Notes under the pieces: generated by a model
What the model was told of the DNA's origin: nothing
Seen by the model: only the letters and a program-made list of their open reading frames with translations
The model's database searches: none
Assembly (NCBI RefSeq): GCF_041346925.1
Contig: NZ_CP166840.1
Location: 3,219,001 to 3,283,000 of the forward strand
Source: Agaribacterium sp. ZY112
GTDB taxonomy: Bacteria; Pseudomonadota; Gammaproteobacteria; Pseudomonadales; Cellvibrionaceae
Length of the DNA stretch: 64,000 nt
Reading direction: 5' to 3'
Position numbers and translations under genes: made by a program
Shown: piece after piece, positions 28,901-38,261 of the stretch
How the letters are laid out: every line of letters starts with the position of its first letter
Position numbering within the stretch: position 1 is the first letter of the stretch

Positions 28901-29053
28901 GGCCTTGTACTAGTTTTAGGTATGCTTATTGGCACCATCTTTAGCTTGGTCGTGTTACCGGCGATTTATATGCTTTTTGCTCGTGACCTGAGCCAGAACA
29001 CAGCAAGAGATAAAGAAGTGCAAGCCCATATTGAGCAGCACGTAAATAGTTGA
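25958..29053 (+). CDS. RND efflux permease, HAE1/AcrB family
   Basis: 1031 residues, the full length of an inner-membrane proton-driven multidrug exporter. The N-terminal FITRPVLSIVVSMLILIAGL and porter-domain signature YPESDSSAITIQTVYVGASAE are characteristic. TM4 holds SVGLVVDDAIIMVENVERHIEEG with the two Asp of the proton relay, and TM10-12 include GLIVRNGILVVEFAN and RPVLMTSIATIAGHTP. It resembles MexK/MdtB-like two-gene systems in being encoded only with its adaptor. Substrates cannot be told from sequence. Confidence 0.95.
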   Translation: MKFTDLFITRPVLSIVVSMLILIAGLQAAMNLTVRQYPESDSSAITIQTVYVGASAELVQGFITTPIERAIASADGIDYIESQSSLGFSQITAILKLNYDPVRAMSEINTKVNQIRGQLPPEAEIPALTITGPDAQVGAAYLGFTSDLLSQAQITDYLVRAVQPRIAALPGIQRTEIIGGRTFAMRAWLKPENMAALNVSPAEIYQALAANNVQSTLGQTKGALTQVNLSANTDLRTIEDFQELIIRRTNQGSILLKQVADVELGAEDYNTVVNHSGNTAIFMGVWVLPTANSLEVINSVKKEMAIIQDTLPTGLEGEISYDATAYIAEAIDEVVFTLSETLLIITVVIFLFLGFSRSVLIPLLAIPLSLIGAVFIIQLFDFSLNLLTLLAIVLSVGLVVDDAIIMVENVERHIEEGSTPFKAAIDAARELVGPIVSMTVTIVSVYVPIAFQGGLTGSLFREFAITLAGAIVVSAIIALTLSPMLGSKLLQANKKMSGPLEPLFERFRESYARFVDATLRHRYSVYFLWASLTLLIIPLYQLSPKELAPMEDQGIIFGFVETPANATIDQSSFYAEQVNEAFESVPETDFTFQITFPNGGFSGLVTKAWSERDREVKEIMPEVQERLGQIAGLNIMPATPPSLPGGSNFPVNFSIMSTAPATEIFEFAQKLQQEAGASGKFAFPPMLDMKYDQPNAQVLIDKNKVADYGLDLQTVTRDLAILLGGNYVNRFNMQGMSYRVIPQVQRSARLTPDDLNDLYISGPQGHLIRLAEVASISDSTVPRSLNRFQQLNAVTLSGFPVVPLGEALTFMEEKATEILPSNYSIDYKGESRQLRTEGNKFIPAISFATIIIFMVLAAQFNSFRDPLIILLGSVPMAIFGALVFTFLKSFMPHWTDPMSSTLNIYSQVGLVTLIGLIVRNGILVVEFANKLQEKGISKLQAVKDASFVRLRPVLMTSIATIAGHTPLIFAAGAGAEARNSIGLVLVLGMLIGTIFSLVVLPAIYMLFARDLSQNTARDKEVQAHIEQHVNS

Positions 29054-29086
29054 TACCACAGTTAGTACTACAGCTATTATCTCAGC

Positions 29087-29115
29087 ATGAATCGGGTCGA
29101 CATGGCCCGATTCAT
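29087..29115 (+). terminator. Terminator-like hairpin after the RND permease gene
   Basis: ATGAATCGGG and CCCGATTCAT form a perfect 10-bp stem with a nine-base loop 33 bases after the stop. No T tract follows. Confidence 0.5.
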
Positions 29116-29167
29116 ATAGCATGCTCATAGCGAACTAATCCAACGCGCCTCTAGGCCTACATTTAGC

Positions 29168-30208
29168 ATGACTAAAGCACAGCCACTTTCGCTTTCAATG
29201 CAAGCTCCTGCACAAAATAGCCAGCACGAAGCTAAAACATCAAGCAATACCACATCAGTAGAGGCTAGGCCCCCACGCCCTTCACATATAATAAGTGATG
29301 CTAAGCAAGGTGAGACCAACAGTGCAGCCCTAAGAAGTTATACACGTATAGAAAAAGCCATAGGTTTTATTTGTGAACACTTTCAAGAGCAACCAGATCT
29401 TGCAAGCATCGCCGCTCAAGCGCAACTCAGCCCTTCTCACTTTCAGCGTGAATTTACAAACTGGGTAGGCTTAAGCCCCAAACAATTTGTGCGATTTTTA
29501 AGCGTGGAATATGCCAAACAATGCCTACAGAAAAACCGACAACAAGACCTGCTACAACAATCTGTACTCGAGCTAGCTCATCAAACGGGGTATTCGAGCG
29601 CAAGCCGTCTACATGATGCATTTATCACTCTAGAGGCCATGACACCCGGAGAGTATAAAAACCAAGGGCAACAACTTATCATCAACTATCAGTTTAATAG
29701 GTCACTTTTTGGACCTGTGTTAATAGCAAGTACAACAAAAGGCGTCTGCAGTATTCTGTTTCACTCAAACAAGCTCGAAGCATTAGAGCAACTGAAGATG
29801 CAGTTCAGCAAGGCTACTTTTATAGAAACTGAGAGTGATGTACAAAAAGATGCCCTTGCTTTATTGCAAGGAGAAATAATAGATAGTGATTTAAAAGCTG
29901 AAAGCTTAAAGCTTCACTTAAAGGCCAGCCCTTTTCAGGTACAAGTATGGAAAGCACTGCTACAGATTCCTCTAGCCTCTCTGACCAGTTACGGTACATT
30001 GGCCAAAAAAATCAATAGAGACGGTGCCGCCAGAGCGGTGGGCACAGCCATAGGGCAAAACCCTATTGCGTTCCTAATCCCCTGCCACAGAGTGATACAG
30101 GCAAGCGGAAAGCTAGGAGGCTATCGCTGGGGATTAAAGCAAAAGAGGAGCATCATTGGCTGGGAAGCGGCTCAGCATCAAACTCGACCAGAAAACAAGG
30201 CTTACTAG
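29168..30208 (+). CDS. Ada-like protein: AraC-type DNA-binding domain plus O6-alkylguanine-DNA methyltransferase
   Basis: 346 residues. After about 55 low-complexity residues (Ser/Gln/Ala-rich) comes an AraC/XylS helix-turn-helix pair (LASIAAQAQLSPSHFQREFTNWVGLSPKQF; LAHQTGYSSASRLHDAF), then the methyltransferase domain with FQVQVWKALLQIPLASLTSYG and the acceptor motif IPCHRVI (Cys306), followed by GGYRWGLKQKR. It directly repairs O6-alkylguanine and probably regulates genes. The N-terminal zinc/phosphotriester-repair domain of Ada, with its Cys38-type acceptor, is absent. An alternative start further in cannot be excluded. Confidence 0.88.
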   Translation: MTKAQPLSLSMQAPAQNSQHEAKTSSNTTSVEARPPRPSHIISDAKQGETNSAALRSYTRIEKAIGFICEHFQEQPDLASIAAQAQLSPSHFQREFTNWVGLSPKQFVRFLSVEYAKQCLQKNRQQDLLQQSVLELAHQTGYSSASRLHDAFITLEAMTPGEYKNQGQQLIINYQFNRSLFGPVLIASTTKGVCSILFHSNKLEALEQLKMQFSKATFIETESDVQKDALALLQGEIIDSDLKAESLKLHLKASPFQVQVWKALLQIPLASLTSYGTLAKKINRDGAARAVGTAIGQNPIAFLIPCHRVIQASGKLGGYRWGLKQKRSIIGWEAAQHQTRPENKAY

Positions 30209-30218
30209 CTAACAAAGC

Positions 30219-30533
30219 TTAAAGCTCAACCCCCACGGTGCTGCCCTCATAAACTAAATCGAAGCGTGTTAAGCAATCGAGTACATCCCCCATAGGGCCT
30301 GTTGCCTTTCCACTGTTTAGCTCAAAGGCAATTCCATGAGCACTGCAACGAAGTTTGCCATCAGGCGTTACTGTGCCTGTCGACAAAGGTAGGTCTTTGT
30401 GTGGGCAGCGATCTTCAATTAAGTAGCTATGTCCATTTTCATGGATAAGTAATAACTTATGCCCTTCTATGTTGAAACTTTTCTTATAGCCGTCTTGTAA
30501 GCGACTCAATTGTTCTAATACGTGAAAAGCCAC
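30219..30533 (-). CDS. Rieske-type [2Fe-2S] protein
   Basis: 104 residues. The cluster ligands are plain: DRCPHKDLPLS (Cys-x-His) and RCSAHGIAFEL (Cys-x-x-His), spaced 18 apart. The N-terminus FHVLEQLSRLQDGYKKSF and the C-terminus YEGSTVGVEL match small NirD/ferredoxin-like Rieske proteins. It has no membrane anchor, so it is likely a soluble electron carrier or oxygenase partner. The gene is convergent with the Ada-like gene, 10 bases apart, and has no oxygenase next to it. Confidence 0.85.
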   Translation of the reverse strand: MAFHVLEQLSRLQDGYKKSFNIEGHKLLLIHENGHSYLIEDRCPHKDLPLSTGTVTPDGKLRCSAHGIAFELNSGKATGPMGDVLDCLTRFDLVYEGSTVGVEL

Positions 30534-30704
30534 TGCTGCCTCATTTCTTGTTAATCAACGACGCCCATTATGAGCATGTTTAGACTGAAAACCTAGCTGG
30601 GATGTACTCAGAGTATCAAACCAGTACAAGCCCACTGCCCCCTAAGGGAGCTATTTCAATTAAGCCATCACTTACAAATCAGCTAGAGACTTGTAAAACG
30701 GTAC

Positions 30705-30733
30705 TTGGCCCAGCACACTGTCTCGCCTAGAAT
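30705..30733 (+). promoter_or_regulatory. Sigma-70 promoter of pabB
   Basis: TTGGCC (30705-30710), a 17-base spacer and TAGAAT (30728-30733) followed by GCCGCC place transcription start near 30740, about 22 bases before the pabB ATG. Confidence 0.6.
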
Positions 30734-30761
30734 GCCGCCTTATCTTTAGATTTCATCATTC

Positions 30762-32078
30762 ATGCCTTGCCTTAGTTTTAAATACTACCCAGATAGCAGC
30801 CATTGGTTTACACGTATCCGCCATCTTTCTGGTGCGATATGGCTAGATGGAGAACAAGCCCAAGGCGGGCGTTATTCGGTCTTAAGTGCCGAGCCAAATG
30901 AGCTATTCAAAAACCCAAGCCACAATGAACTCAAGCAGCAGCTTGAGGCATTTAAGCAACGCTATCAAAAAGAGCTAAAGGCTTTAGAGACGTTTCCTTT
31001 TTGCGGTGGTTTAATTGGTTACAACAACTACGAAGACAGACACCAGCACTTCTCATTAAGTACAAAAAACAAGCAGCAGAGCCCAAGTTACTGGGGCTTG
31101 TTTGATTGGGCTTTAATACAAGATCACGAAAATAAGAGCTGCCATTTTATATGCCTTGCCAATGAAACAAGCACACACATACAAAACCTAATAAGCCTAC
31201 TACAAGCTGAAGATAAACAACCCTGTTCTAACTACCATCTGTCCTCGTTTAAACACGACCAAAGCAAGCAAGACTATTTAAAAGCCTTTGAACAAATTCA
31301 AAGTTATATTCATGCAGGAGACTGTTATCAGATCAATTACAGCCAGCGCTTTAGCGCCCAATTTAGTGGCGACCCATCTGAGGCTTACCTGCAACTGCGT
31401 AAGCACATAGGTGGCCCCTACTCTGCTTATATTGCCTTAGGTGAGCAACAGGTATTAAGCCTATCTCCTGAGCAGTTTGTTCAAATACAAGACAAAAGAG
31501 CGCAAACTAAGCCAATTAAAGGCACAATAAGACGCGGTGTTGATGAACAGCAAGACAAGAGCTTAGCCTGCGAACTGCTTCAAAGTGAAAAAAACCGTGC
31601 TGAAAACCTGATGATTGTGGATTTATTACGCAATGATTTTGGCCAAAACTGTAAAGCCGCCAGTGTTAAGGTCCCCCACCTATTCGCATTAGAGAGCTAT
31701 GCCAACGTTCACCACTTAGTCAGCACAGTAACCGGTGAATTAAACGATGGTATCGATGAGCTGAGTTTTTATCATGACTGTTTTCCCGGCGGTTCCATAA
31801 CCGGCGCGCCCAAAAAAAGGGCCATGGAAATTATCGACGAGCTTGAACCCCACCCTCGTAATATCTACTGCGGCTCCATTGTTTGCATCAGTGCAAATGG
31901 CCGACTTAACAGTAGCATTGCTATTCGCACCCTGCTGATAAAGGACAACAGTATCTATTGCTGGGGCGGAGGAGGCATTGTGGCAGACTCTAAAGCAGAA
32001 GAAGAATACCAAGAATCACTGCAAAAAGTGGGCGCATTGATGCGTGAATTAGAAGCAAAATCTATAGCCGCTAAATAA
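30762..32078 (+). CDS. pabB: Aminodeoxychorismate synthase component I
   Basis: 438 residues. PabB converts chorismate and ammonia (from the PabA amidotransferase) to 4-amino-4-deoxychorismate for folate. The chorismate-binding domain shows the catalytic Lys in TKPIKGTIRRG, which marks aminodeoxychorismate synthase rather than anthranilate synthase (usually PIAGT). FPGGSITGAPKKRAMEIIDELEP and GGGIVADSKAEEEYQES are the other signatures. The next enzyme, PabC, is encoded in the fab locus at about 49.7 kb. Confidence 0.95.
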   Translation: MPCLSFKYYPDSSHWFTRIRHLSGAIWLDGEQAQGGRYSVLSAEPNELFKNPSHNELKQQLEAFKQRYQKELKALETFPFCGGLIGYNNYEDRHQHFSLSTKNKQQSPSYWGLFDWALIQDHENKSCHFICLANETSTHIQNLISLLQAEDKQPCSNYHLSSFKHDQSKQDYLKAFEQIQSYIHAGDCYQINYSQRFSAQFSGDPSEAYLQLRKHIGGPYSAYIALGEQQVLSLSPEQFVQIQDKRAQTKPIKGTIRRGVDEQQDKSLACELLQSEKNRAENLMIVDLLRNDFGQNCKAASVKVPHLFALESYANVHHLVSTVTGELNDGIDELSFYHDCFPGGSITGAPKKRAMEIIDELEPHPRNIYCGSIVCISANGRLNSSIAIRTLLIKDNSIYCWGGGGIVADSKAEEEYQESLQKVGALMRELEAKSIAAK

Positions 32079-32113
32079 GCACTAAAAGGTTCACCTAGGT
32101 AAACAAAAGACAC

Positions 32114-32143
32114 AAAAAAACCACGCTGAGACGTGGCTTTTTT
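32114..32143. terminator. Bidirectional terminator between pabB and thrH
   Basis: AAAAAACCACG and CGTGGCTTTTTT flank a six-base loop between two convergent genes, so both strands end in a T run. Confidence 0.85.
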
Positions 32144-32178
32144 GTAGAAGCTAAAAAAACGTAGCCTAAGAAAGAAGC

Positions 32179-32793
32179 TTAAGCTTTAACTTCAATGCTT
32201 GCTTTTAAGAATTCTTTTTTCAGATCGTCGTAGGTATGAACCGCAGGGAACTGAGGGAATTCCTCGATCACATTCTGAGGGGCATGGAACAAAATCCCAG
32301 CATCCGCTTCAGCCAACATAGTTGTATCGTTATAGCTATCACCTGCGGCAATAGTACGATAGTACAGGGATTTTAACGCACAAATAGCTTGGCGCTTAGG
32401 ATTCGCTTGACGCAAGTGGTAGTTAACAATCTTGCCGGTGTCGTTCATCTCTAAGTTGTGACACAACAAAGTCGGATACCCTAATTGCTTCATCAACGGA
32501 TCAGCAAACTGATAAAAGGTGTCAGACAAGATGATGACTTGAAAACGCTCACGCAACCAATCAACAAACTCAACAGCGCCTTCCAAAGGGCTTAAGGTTG
32601 CGATAACTTCTTGAATTTCATTAATGCCTAAACCGTGCTTATCTAACTCATTCAAGCGCATGGTCATTAATTCATCGTAATCAGCGATATCGCGAGTGGT
32701 CGCTTTTAGCGCTTCAATTCCAGTTTTTTGAGCAAATTCGATCCAAATTTCAGGGATCAGTACACCTTCTAGGTCAAGGCAAGCGATTTCCAC
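32179..32793 (-). CDS. thrH: ThrH, phosphoserine phosphatase / homoserine phosphotransferase
   Basis: 204 residues, HAD superfamily. Motif I is ACLDLEGVLIPEIW (DLEG in place of DxDG, as in Pseudomonas ThrH), motif II is ILSDTFYQF, and the C-terminal Mg motif is AAGDSYNDTTMLAEAD. ThrH dephosphorylates phosphoserine and can move the phosphate to homoserine. No other Ser or Thr genes are adjacent. It is convergent with pabB and has its own terminator. Confidence 0.92.
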   Translation of the reverse strand: MEIACLDLEGVLIPEIWIEFAQKTGIEALKATTRDIADYDELMTMRLNELDKHGLGINEIQEVIATLSPLEGAVEFVDWLRERFQVIILSDTFYQFADPLMKQLGYPTLLCHNLEMNDTGKIVNYHLRQANPKRQAICALKSLYYRTIAAGDSYNDTTMLAEADAGILFHAPQNVIEEFPQFPAVHTYDDLKKEFLKASIEVKA

Positions 32794-32896
32794 GTCTCAA
32801 TTCCTCGTAGCAATGCGGGTAAAATTTGGCGCTCAATCTACCTGTTTCACTGACTTATAGCAATGCCTGACGTTTTTCTTGCTGCCTTGCTTCTGC

Positions 32897-32908
32897 TATG
32901 ATTCGCGC
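32897..32908 (+). promoter_or_regulatory. Probable cysH promoter -10
   Basis: TGCTATGATTCGCGCC carries an extended -10 (TATGAT, 32897-32902) with a GC-rich discriminator, about 80 bases before cysH. The -35 is poor, as expected of an activator-dependent (CysB) promoter. CysB binding is inferred. Confidence 0.4.
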
Positions 32909-32986
32909 CAATTTCCAAGGCCGACGCCTTGAGTCAAAGCCTTGAGCTAAACCTGAGGCAATGCTGGATTCCAAAGGATAGTAATT

Positions 32987-33709
32987 ATGAGTACCCTGCC
33001 TGTCACCGATATTAATGCGCAATTAAGTAAAAGCAGCCCTCAAGAGACCTTAAAATACGCTCTTGAAGAGCACGACAATATTGCTGTTTCGTTTAGCGGC
33101 GCTGAAGATGTTGTTTTAGTACATATGGCTGCGCAAATTAAGCCGGGTGTTAAAATATTCTGTCTAGATACTGGCCGCCTGCATTCAGAAACCTATCAAT
33201 TTATTGAAAAGGTTCGCACAACTTACGACATGCAACTTGAGATTCTTTTCCCTGATGCAAACCAAGTAGAAAAACTTGTGCGTGAGAAAGGCTTCTATAG
33301 CTTTTATGAGGATATGCATCAGGAATGCTGTGGTATTCGTAAAGTCGGCCCTCTTCGTCGCCATCTACTGACATTAGATGCGTGGATTACAGGCCAACGA
33401 AAGGATCAAAGCCCAGGAACACGCGCTGAAATCCCAGTGATTCAGCTAGATAAAGCCTTTGCCCGCCCCGGCGAAAGCTTGATCAAGTACAACCCGCTTG
33501 CGAACTGGAGCTCAGAGCAAGTATGGGAATACATCCGCGCCATGGACATCCCTTTTAATGAGCTACACCACAAAGGGTTTATCAGCATAGGCTGTGAACC
33601 TTGTACACGTGCCGTACTTCCTGGTGAACACGAGCGCAACGGCCGCTGGTGGTGGGAAGAAGCCACCAAAAAAGAATGCGGTCTTCACTCTGGTAATGTG
33701 AAAAAGTAA
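32987..33709 (+). CDS. cysH: Adenylyl-sulfate (APS) reductase, [4Fe-4S] type
   Basis: 240 residues. It reduces activated sulfate to sulfite. The PP-loop-like SFSGAEDVVLVHMA and the CysH motif LDTGRLHSETY are present. Cys114-Cys115 (HQECCGIRK) and Cys203/Cys206 (GCEPC) are the four cluster ligands found in APS-using enzymes and absent from E. coli PAPS reductase; Cys231 in KKECGLH is the catalytic residue. The next gene codes for a CxxC thioredoxin-fold protein, a possible electron donor. Confidence 0.95.
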   Translation: MSTLPVTDINAQLSKSSPQETLKYALEEHDNIAVSFSGAEDVVLVHMAAQIKPGVKIFCLDTGRLHSETYQFIEKVRTTYDMQLEILFPDANQVEKLVREKGFYSFYEDMHQECCGIRKVGPLRRHLLTLDAWITGQRKDQSPGTRAEIPVIQLDKAFARPGESLIKYNPLANWSSEQVWEYIRAMDIPFNELHHKGFISIGCEPCTRAVLPGEHERNGRWWWEEATKKECGLHSGNVKK

Positions 33710-33760
33710 CCCCATATAAGGCTTAGCGTGCATTCGCACACAGAGACTTAGGAGCAAACG

Positions 33761-34090
33761 ATGAAAATTACGCTGGTTAAAAAAATTCTTGCTGATGGCA
33801 GCCCTTGCAAAAAGTGTGGTGACGTACTGAATAAGCTCGAAACCAGTGGTCAGATGCAGCGTATTGATGAAGTGCTGGTTGCAGATGAGCGAGATCCAGA
33901 TAGCGCGGGCATGAAGCTTGCCAAAGAATTGGATGTTGATAGAGCCCCCTTCTTTGTTGTAGAGAATGGCGACTCTACTGAGGTTTACACTGTTTACATG
34001 AAGTTTGTAAAAGACGTGCTAAACCAAAAGACAGAAGAAGCAGATGAGCTCAAAGAGATTATGGACAACAACGATCTCGACTTCCTTTAA
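33761..34090 (+). CDS. Small thioredoxin-fold CxxC protein
   Basis: 109 residues. Begins MKITLVKKILADGSPCKKCG with a redox-type Cys16-x-x-Cys19, then ELDVDRAPFFVVENG, which fits the cis-Pro strand of thioredoxin/glutaredoxin folds. The C-terminal half is acidic. It lies 51 bases downstream of cysH on the same strand with GGAG upstream of its ATG, and a terminator follows. A role as reductant or chaperone for CysH is inferred from position only. Confidence 0.75.
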   Translation: MKITLVKKILADGSPCKKCGDVLNKLETSGQMQRIDEVLVADERDPDSAGMKLAKELDVDRAPFFVVENGDSTEVYTVYMKFVKDVLNQKTEEADELKEIMDNNDLDFL

Positions 34091-34114
34091 ACGACTAATG
34101 CAGCGCTAATATGC

Positions 34115-34140
34115 AAAAAGGCCGCAATAGCGGCCTTTTT
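34115..34140. terminator. Bidirectional terminator between the CxxC protein gene and cysB
   Basis: AAAAAGGCCGC and GCGGCCTTTTT flank a four-base loop between convergent genes. Confidence 0.88.
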
Positions 34141-34178
34141 CTTATCTAAATAGCGAGGAAACAAGCCTGTATTAAAGC

Positions 34179-35252
<1,074 letters not shown>

Positions 35253-35353
35253 TTAGTTATAAAAATATAAGCAAATATTCTTTTGTAGAATAGTTATAAA
35301 TCTGTATATTTGCCAGCCACTTTTACCTAGTTTAGACCTAAGTTTCTCTTTTT

Positions 35354-36139
35354 ATGCCTGATTTGCTGTATTTCATTCTATGTGGTGCTGGAGTAGGCCT
35401 TGCTGTAGGCCTAACAGGGGTCGGTGGCGGCTCACTGATGACTCCCCTACTGATTTTTTCAGGCATACCGACCAAAATTGCCATTGGTACCGATTTACTT
35501 TACGCAGCTGCAACCAAAAGCGGAGCGTTAATTAGCCACCAGCGCCAACAAACCATTAAATGGAACGTAGTACTGCTATTACTAGCAGGCAGTATTCCTG
35601 CAAGCTTAGCAACAAGCGCTGCACTTAAACTCCTCATAGCCAAAGACACTGATTACAGCGCAGGCTTAGAGCTAGCCTTAGGCATTATGCTAATACTCAC
35701 ATCGATTGTTGTTATTTTTAAAAGCAGAATTAAAACCGAGGCAATCGAAGAAAGTAAACACAATCGATGGATACACCAACATCGTCGCCCTGTCACATTT
35801 GTTGCGGGTATTCTACTTGGGCTGTTTGTAACTCTGTCTTCTGTTGGCGCGGGCGCTTTTTGCACCGCTCTCTTATTAACACTTTTTCCGCGCTTACCTG
35901 CACTTAACGTTATTGGCACCGATATCGCGCATGCAGTGCCATTGACCTTAGTCGCAGGCTTAGGGCATGTATGGAATGAAAGTGTCAGCTGGAGCTTGCT
36001 TGCCGGCTTATTGATGGGCTCTCTACCGGCCGTTCATTTTGGAGCCAAGCTTGCAAGCAAAATCCCCAACCACATACTTCAACGCATACTGGCGTTTATC
36101 TTATTTGGTATTGGCTTGAAGTTTGTTTTTATTAGCTGA
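35354..36139 (+). CDS. TauE/SafE-family permease, possible sulfite/sulfonate exporter
   Basis: 261 residues with seven to eight membrane segments. GLTGVGGGSLMTPLLIF near the N-terminus and the repeat-half counterpart GLFVTLSSVGAGAFCTALLL are the two inverted-repeat signatures of the family. It is divergent from cysB with a 200-base shared region, so CysB control and a sulfur-anion substrate are likely but inferred. Similar proteins move sulfite, sulfoacetate or unknown anions. Confidence 0.85.
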   Translation: MPDLLYFILCGAGVGLAVGLTGVGGGSLMTPLLIFSGIPTKIAIGTDLLYAAATKSGALISHQRQQTIKWNVVLLLLAGSIPASLATSAALKLLIAKDTDYSAGLELALGIMLILTSIVVIFKSRIKTEAIEESKHNRWIHQHRRPVTFVAGILLGLFVTLSSVGAGAFCTALLLTLFPRLPALNVIGTDIAHAVPLTLVAGLGHVWNESVSWSLLAGLLMGSLPAVHFGAKLASKIPNHILQRILAFILFGIGLKFVFIS

Positions 36140-36217
36140 GCCGCCTTTGCTTTCTCCATACCTCTATAACCTCAACACATAGGTCCTAGAAGAGGCTTCA
36201 GGCTTATGGAGTAGTGC

Positions 36218-37108
36218 TTACGCATTAGCCACACCATGAGGAACGTGCCCCGTTGCAACGTGTTGCTGAGCAGACTCGCAATGGCTTGGCTGATCATCAA
36301 AAAAGACATCCGCACCATAGGCTTTTAAAAAGGCCCCTTTATCCATGCCCCCTAAAAATAAACTTTCATCAATACGAATATTCCAAGCTCTAAGCGTACG
36401 TATTACACGCTCATGTGCAGGAGCTGAACGAGCCGTTACCAACGCTGTGCGAATGGGGCATTGATCTTCGGCAAACTCGCCTTGTAGGTTCTGTAAAGCG
36501 GCAAGAAACGATTTAAAAGGGCCTCCCGACAAGGGTTTTTTCGCCGCTGCCACTTCACTTGCAGTAAAAGCCTGTAAACCTTCATTTTTATATATTTTCT
36601 CAGCTTCATCAGAGAACAGCACAGCATCGCCATCAAAAGCAAAACGCAGCTCTGGTGATTCGAGGTTTTCTTTATTAGAGGGCATCAAGGTCGCGGCGGC
36701 GATACCATGGCTCAAAGCATGGCGTACATCATCAGCATTGGTAGATAAAAATAAATGGCAATTAAAGGGAGCTATATAGCGATAAGGACTCTGCCCCCCA
36801 GTAAAAGCGGCACGAGTGATCGACAAGTCGTAATGTTTAATGGAGTTAAACACCCGTAGACCCGTATCGGCACTGTTACGCGAGAGCAGAATAACCTCCA
36901 CACGCTCCGGTCCTTCTATTAAGTCATTAATGCTCAATAATTTTTTGACCATATGAAAGGCATCACCCGGCTCAAGCACTTTTTCCTCGCGCTCAATTTG
37001 GTAACGACTATAGGCCTCAAGACCATCTGACTCAAACACCTTATGGCTGTTATCCAAATTAAACAGAGCCCGGGAAGATATAGCTACCACTAACTTTTCA
37101 TGCATCAA
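36218..37108 (-). CDS. Cytosolic 5'-nucleotidase (cN-I-like, PF06189)
   Basis: 296 residues. The family pattern is clear: LVVAISSRALFNLDNSHKVFE at the N-terminus, VEVILLSRNSADTGLRVFNS in the middle, AFDGDAVLFSDEAE (a DxD-like nucleophile motif) and VTARSAPAHERVIRTLRAW, ending with FLGGMDKGAFLKAYGADVFFDDQ. It dephosphorylates nucleoside monophosphates in the cytoplasm. It is followed 19 bases downstream of the PLP enzyme gene, so the two may be cotranscribed. Confidence 0.85.
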   Translation of the reverse strand: MMHEKLVVAISSRALFNLDNSHKVFESDGLEAYSRYQIEREEKVLEPGDAFHMVKKLLSINDLIEGPERVEVILLSRNSADTGLRVFNSIKHYDLSITRAAFTGGQSPYRYIAPFNCHLFLSTNADDVRHALSHGIAAATLMPSNKENLESPELRFAFDGDAVLFSDEAEKIYKNEGLQAFTASEVAAAKKPLSGGPFKSFLAALQNLQGEFAEDQCPIRTALVTARSAPAHERVIRTLRAWNIRIDESLFLGGMDKGAFLKAYGADVFFDDQPSHCESAQQHVATGHVPHGVANA

Positions 37109-37127
37109 TAAATACTCTTAAGCTTAT

Positions 37128-38168
37128 CTACGAGATGGTATCCATTAGCTGAGCTGCCTGTGGAAATACCCCAAATGCCCCACCTGTATGAACAAAGACA
37201 ATATCTTCATAATCGGCCAACTGCCCCTGCTCTAACAAAGACAATAAACCATGCATCGCTTTACCGGTATATACAGGGTCCAATAAAACTGCCTCTTCTC
37301 TAGCCAGCTCAGCCATGCGCTGATACAGCTTGCTATACCCCAGGGCGTAACCGGGGCCAATAAAATCCGCATTCACCTGAATACTCAGTTCATTTATCAG
37401 CGTTTCACGCTCCACCGCACTTAAGCCACTTTGCTGGGCAGCCTCATTAATATCCGCCGCCACCTTCTTTTGAAAATAAGCTTCAGAATCACAGACTGCC
37501 ATACCCAACACCTGAGTGGGCACATGCAGTTCATGAAAACCAAGCGTTAAGCCTGCTTGAGTACCACCTGAGCCACTTGCACAGACGACTAAGTCAGGGT
37601 TAAAGCCTTGCCCCTGACACTGCTCCAAAATTTCTTTTGCAGCATTAACGTAACCCCACACGCCTTTACCGTTGCTGCCCCCAGTTGGTATTAAATAAGG
37701 GCTACGCCCTGCTCGCTCAATTTCTCTGGCTTTTTCTTTAAAGCGGTTATTAAGTTGTTTGGTATACTCTTGCTGCGATAGAAGCTCTATCTGCGCCCCC
37801 GTCATGAGACTCAATACGTGGTTGCCCTGCCCTAATGTGGATTGCCCGTTAAGATCTGGATCATCTCTTAAAATCAATTCGCAGCGCAGGCCTAACTCGG
37901 CACACGCAAAGGCCGTTGCACGACAGTGATTACTTTGAACACCACCACAAGTGATAACGGTATCACAGCCTTTTTCAATAGCATCAGCAAGTAAAAACTC
38001 AAGCTTACGAACCTTATTACCACTTAGAGTCATACCCGTTAGCTCATCTTGTTTGAGCCACAAGCGCTGCCGAGGAAAGCGTCGGCTTAAGGACTGCAAT
38101 TCACGCAGAGGGCTCGGTAATTGAGCAAGACGAATACGAGGGGGGATATGGCGTAGCATAATAGGCAC
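37128..38168 (-). CDS. dcyD: PLP-dependent D-cysteine desulfhydrase / ACC deaminase family enzyme
   Basis: 346 residues, fold type II. The PLP Lys is in TLSGNKVRKLEF (Lys52), CGGVQSNHCRATA binds the substrate carboxylate, and CASGSGGTQAGLTLG holds the phosphate. This set is shared by D-cysteine desulfhydrase and 1-aminocyclopropane-1-carboxylate deaminase; the sequence does not settle which. The start may be the GTG at 38168 or the ATG three codons later. Degrading D-cysteine would release sulfide, in line with the sulfur genes nearby. Confidence 0.8.
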   Translation of the reverse strand: MPIMLRHIPPRIRLAQLPSPLRELQSLSRRFPRQRLWLKQDELTGMTLSGNKVRKLEFLLADAIEKGCDTVITCGGVQSNHCRATAFACAELGLRCELILRDDPDLNGQSTLGQGNHVLSLMTGAQIELLSQQEYTKQLNNRFKEKAREIERAGRSPYLIPTGGSNGKGVWGYVNAAKEILEQCQGQGFNPDLVVCASGSGGTQAGLTLGFHELHVPTQVLGMAVCDSEAYFQKKVAADINEAAQQSGLSAVERETLINELSIQVNADFIGPGYALGYSKLYQRMAELAREEAVLLDPVYTGKAMHGLLSLLEQGQLADYEDIVFVHTGGAFGVFPQAAQLMDTIS

Positions 38169-38261
38169 TGTTCCTTTGTGATAAACAAAGCATAAAACAG
38201 CGCGAGCGAAGGGGAAAGCAAAGCTGCACGCTAATTTAAGCGCACAGCTTAAAGCTAATAA

